A stretch of DNA of 64,000 bases from Ianthella basta (lineage: Eukaryota > Porifera > Demospongiae > Verongiida > Ianthellidae): contig OZ025878.1 in the NCBI GenBank assembly GCA_964019415.1, positions 890,001 to 954,000 on the forward strand, given 5' to 3'. Both the position numbers and the translations under genes were made by a program. The notes under the pieces are model-generated. The model saw only the letters and a program-made list of their open reading frames with translations. It made no database searches and was not told the DNA's origin. Positions 61,653-64,000 of the stretch are shown here, piece by piece (the first letter of the stretch is position 1; each line of letters starts with the position of its first letter).

Positions 61653-63870
61653 TTAAATTATTCTGATGAGCTCTTCTATTGCCTCCTCCTCTTCCTTTAT
61701 AATTGACATTCGAGGCTTTCTAGAAACCTTCGGATAATCTAGAGGCATCATTGATGACGCTAGTAAATCCCTTGAACTGCTGGGGCTTTCCCCTGCACTA
61801 CTGGGGCTTCCCCCTGATGTTGGCAAGTACATCTGGGCGTGATTCAGAATGCTCCGAAGTGTTGGGTACCTTGGGGGTGGGGTCTTGCTGGCAAGGTCCG
61901 ATCCTGATACTACAGTGGGCTGGACAAACTCGTCATCGTCACTGCTATCACTAGTACTGTCATCACTGTTGCTATGGTAAACCAATTGAAAATGGCTGCC
62001 ACCAATCTCTGGTATTGCCTCGTCCTGTTTATCCATTTGAAATTGCAGTGTTTCCGTGACAACACCAGAGAACCAATCAACTTCCTCCACCTCCTCTTTC
62101 CTATCAGAATCTACAGCAATAGCAGGTAGCCATGGAGGTTGTTGCCCATCTGTAAACCCTTCGCTCCCACTGTACACCTTTGCCCGACCACCAGACTGGA
62201 GGTTAGTTTCTGAAGAAGACTGCAGGTCTGTCTCCGAGTTGGCCAGATCCAGAGTGGGTACACTTGCACACAGGAGAAGGTCATTGTCTTCAACAACTCT
62301 TCGTCGCTCTTCCTCCTCAAGCAGCTGAGGCCAACGCTTAGAGAGCATTTCTCGGCTCTTCCTCCGTTGCTGACTCATGCCTGGTGGTTTCAGCTTCTTG
62401 GCATGATTGTCTTCAGTTTTGGACTGTTTCAGAAAAATCTCCTTAATAAAGTGAACTCTAGTGCTTGTCGCCTCTCCTTCACTGTCAGCACTTTGGTTTC
62501 CATGGTGACCAGAATCCTCCCCTACCGATAGAGAAGTATTGAGAGGCAGGTTTGCTCCCATCCTGCCGGTGTGGCTTGTGGTGTATTGGTTGGTGGCCAT
62601 GCCTTCGTTGTGCAGTGGCGAACTTGCTACAGGTTTGTGCTCCGCTGGCTCTCCGCCCAACCTGAGGGGTGACGTCGGATGGTCTTTGATAACCTTTCTC
62701 TCTGCTTCCTCAATGATGGTGAAGCTGACCTTGATCTTCAGTGGTGGGGTTCGCTCCATACTCGTCTGTGACACGGATGAAACCTCACTTTCTTCCTCCT
62801 CTGCCGCCAGCAAGTCCTGATAGGTGTCCTCTGCAATGTTATCCTCCTCCTGGCACTCAACAAATGGTTCCTTGGGTGCACTGGTCTGCGTCCCATCCTG
62901 AAGGTCAGAGATGTTGTCCTCTTCGAAAGAAGGTCCCTTCGAGCTTTGGTTTATTTCAGTACCATCCTGCCCAGTACTTGATGGTACTGGTTGCAATAGG
63001 CTGCTACAGCTGTTTGTAGCGGAGGTTGCACTGTGGCGGGCTTCATCCTCAAACATGCTACTACTGGTTGCCATGGCAACAGTTTCCATAGTAACATTCA
63101 TTTCATCATTAGTACTGTTCAATGAATGCAGCTCTCTCGAACTCATACTGGTCTCTAGTTGGTGAGTATCATCATCCAAGAGTGTCCCATCTTCTGGAAT
63201 TGCATCTAGAGTGTCATCTGCACTTCTACACCACATAAGAGAACTTTGGGAAGGAGAATGAGAATCAAATTCCTCAGAGCCAACTTGCGGCATTGAGTTG
63301 ACCACTTTGAGATTGGAAACTACACTGGTATCGCTGCAATGTGCTGAAGTTCTGATACCCACACCAGACTCATGGTGAGACCTTGGGAGGGTATTGGAGG
63401 GATGCAAGTCACTTTCATCTTCAAACCGTACAACCCGTTTTGGTCTCTGAGGAGCAAGCTCGTCCATTGATCGAGCTTTTTGCTTCCTGCTGCTTTGCCT
63501 GTTGTTGCTGTCTTCACTCCGCTCAGCACTAGATGGCCGAAGCAACACCCAGTTTGGGATCTGGGGTGGCAACATTGCCACACCTCCCTCCCCCTCATCC
63601 TCCGCCAGCCCCCTTAGGCAAGCAACTGATTTTGCCTTTGAACTCCTGGAGTCAAACATTCCCATTTCAACTTCAAGTGTCTGATAGTCATTTGGGTCTT
63701 GGGACACGCTAGCACTACCATAATGTCTCTCAAGCAGTCCAGAAGAAGGTCCTATTTAGTTCTGAAAGGCTGTAACATAACTTGTCGTGCTTGTTGACGA
63801 AGCTGTCAGAAGACCTGTACATGTCATTCAGAATGACGACCGAAGATGACCTGGGTTTCAAAAGTTGACT
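61653..63870 (-). CDS. Unrecognised acidic, Ser-rich protein (5' end unresolved)
   Basis: A 2-kb open frame ends in TAA at 61653. The first in-frame ATG is at 63665 (670 residues, MGMFDSRSSK), but sensible protein continues upstream in frame to about 63749 (LLERHYGSASVSQDPND) before an in-frame TAA. A further open stretch in another frame (SSVVILNDMYRSSDSFVNKH, 63750-63870) follows a CTGCAG acceptor at 63871, so the gene probably starts beyond that and the frame change is unexplained. The protein is mostly low-complexity: Ser/Glu/Asp-rich, with an acidic run (SDSSDDDEF), a KRVVRFEDE motif that fits the RVxF docking site for protein phosphatase 1, and a charged C-terminus (KEEEEAIEELIRII). No catalytic domain is visible and I do not recognise a family. 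It converges on the SH2 gene. Confidence 0.6.
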
Positions 63871-63888
63871 GCAGCATACAATAGTGGG

Positions 63889-63908
63889 GAGAGAGAGAGA
63901 GAGAGAAA
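63889..63908. repeat. (GA)n microsatellite before the acceptor at 63871
   Basis: GA repeats on the plus strand give a CT tract in sense just before CTGCAG. It is another simple repeat in the polypyrimidine position. The remainder to 64000 shows nothing I recognise. Confidence 0.8.
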
Positions 63909-64000
63909 GAAACAACTAGTTACCACAATACATGTATAGATAGTTCGTATTACAATTGTAACACTGTGTAGTATACAAATACAAATGGACAATGTGTAGA

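Overview
This is nuclear DNA from an animal. Every gene is split by GT–AG introns, and the gene set is metazoan: an AP-4 epsilon adaptin, a DDX24-type RNA helicase, two filamins with three calponin-homology (CH) domains each, and an SH2 protein with a membrane segment. An internal block of TTAGGG-type repeats fits an animal. I cannot name the species. A sponge or another early-branching invertebrate is my guess, not something the sequence proves.

Layout. On the minus strand, AP4E1 (1–6095, running off the left edge) lies directly downstream of DDX24 (6208–32603), with 112 bases between them. DDX24 has 13 exons whose phases all join, giving 731 residues. Its intron 8 holds a 20.2-kb array (8012–28237) of about 595 tandem copies of a 34-bp unit, nearly a third of the window. 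Two filamin genes follow in tandem on the minus strand: filamin 1 (33366–42538, 1,775 residues, 15 Ig-type repeats) and filamin 2 (43892–57422, 3,448 residues, 33 repeats). Filamin 2 contains four tandem copies of a six-repeat supermodule, all in one 9.2-kb exon. Head to head with filamin 2 on the plus strand is a seven-exon gene (58253–61181) for a 345-residue protein with an SH2-like domain and a C-terminal hydrophobic segment. Decayed pieces of its SH2 exon sit at about 32.95 kb and 42.95 kb, at the edges of filamin 1, and record an old segmental duplication. A minus-strand gene for an unrecognised acidic, Ser-rich protein (61653 to about 63870) converges on the SH2 gene.

The most unusual content is non-coding. 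There is the 34-bp mega-minisatellite with CpG-type decay and higher-order structure. Many introns of AP4E1, DDX24 and the SH2 gene have simple repeats growing directly from splice signals: (TG)n from donors and C/T-rich tracts before acceptors. A small family of hairpin elements shares a GAAGGC…GAAAC core. An identical GTCACGTGAC box lies at the DDX24 start and between filamin 2 and the SH2 gene.

Functionally the genes are a neighbourhood rather than a pathway: vesicle-coat adaptor, ribosome-biogenesis helicase, actin cross-linkers and a probable membrane-anchored phosphotyrosine-type adaptor. Exon coordinates were read by eye from splice signals, phase and family conservation. No search or computation was run.
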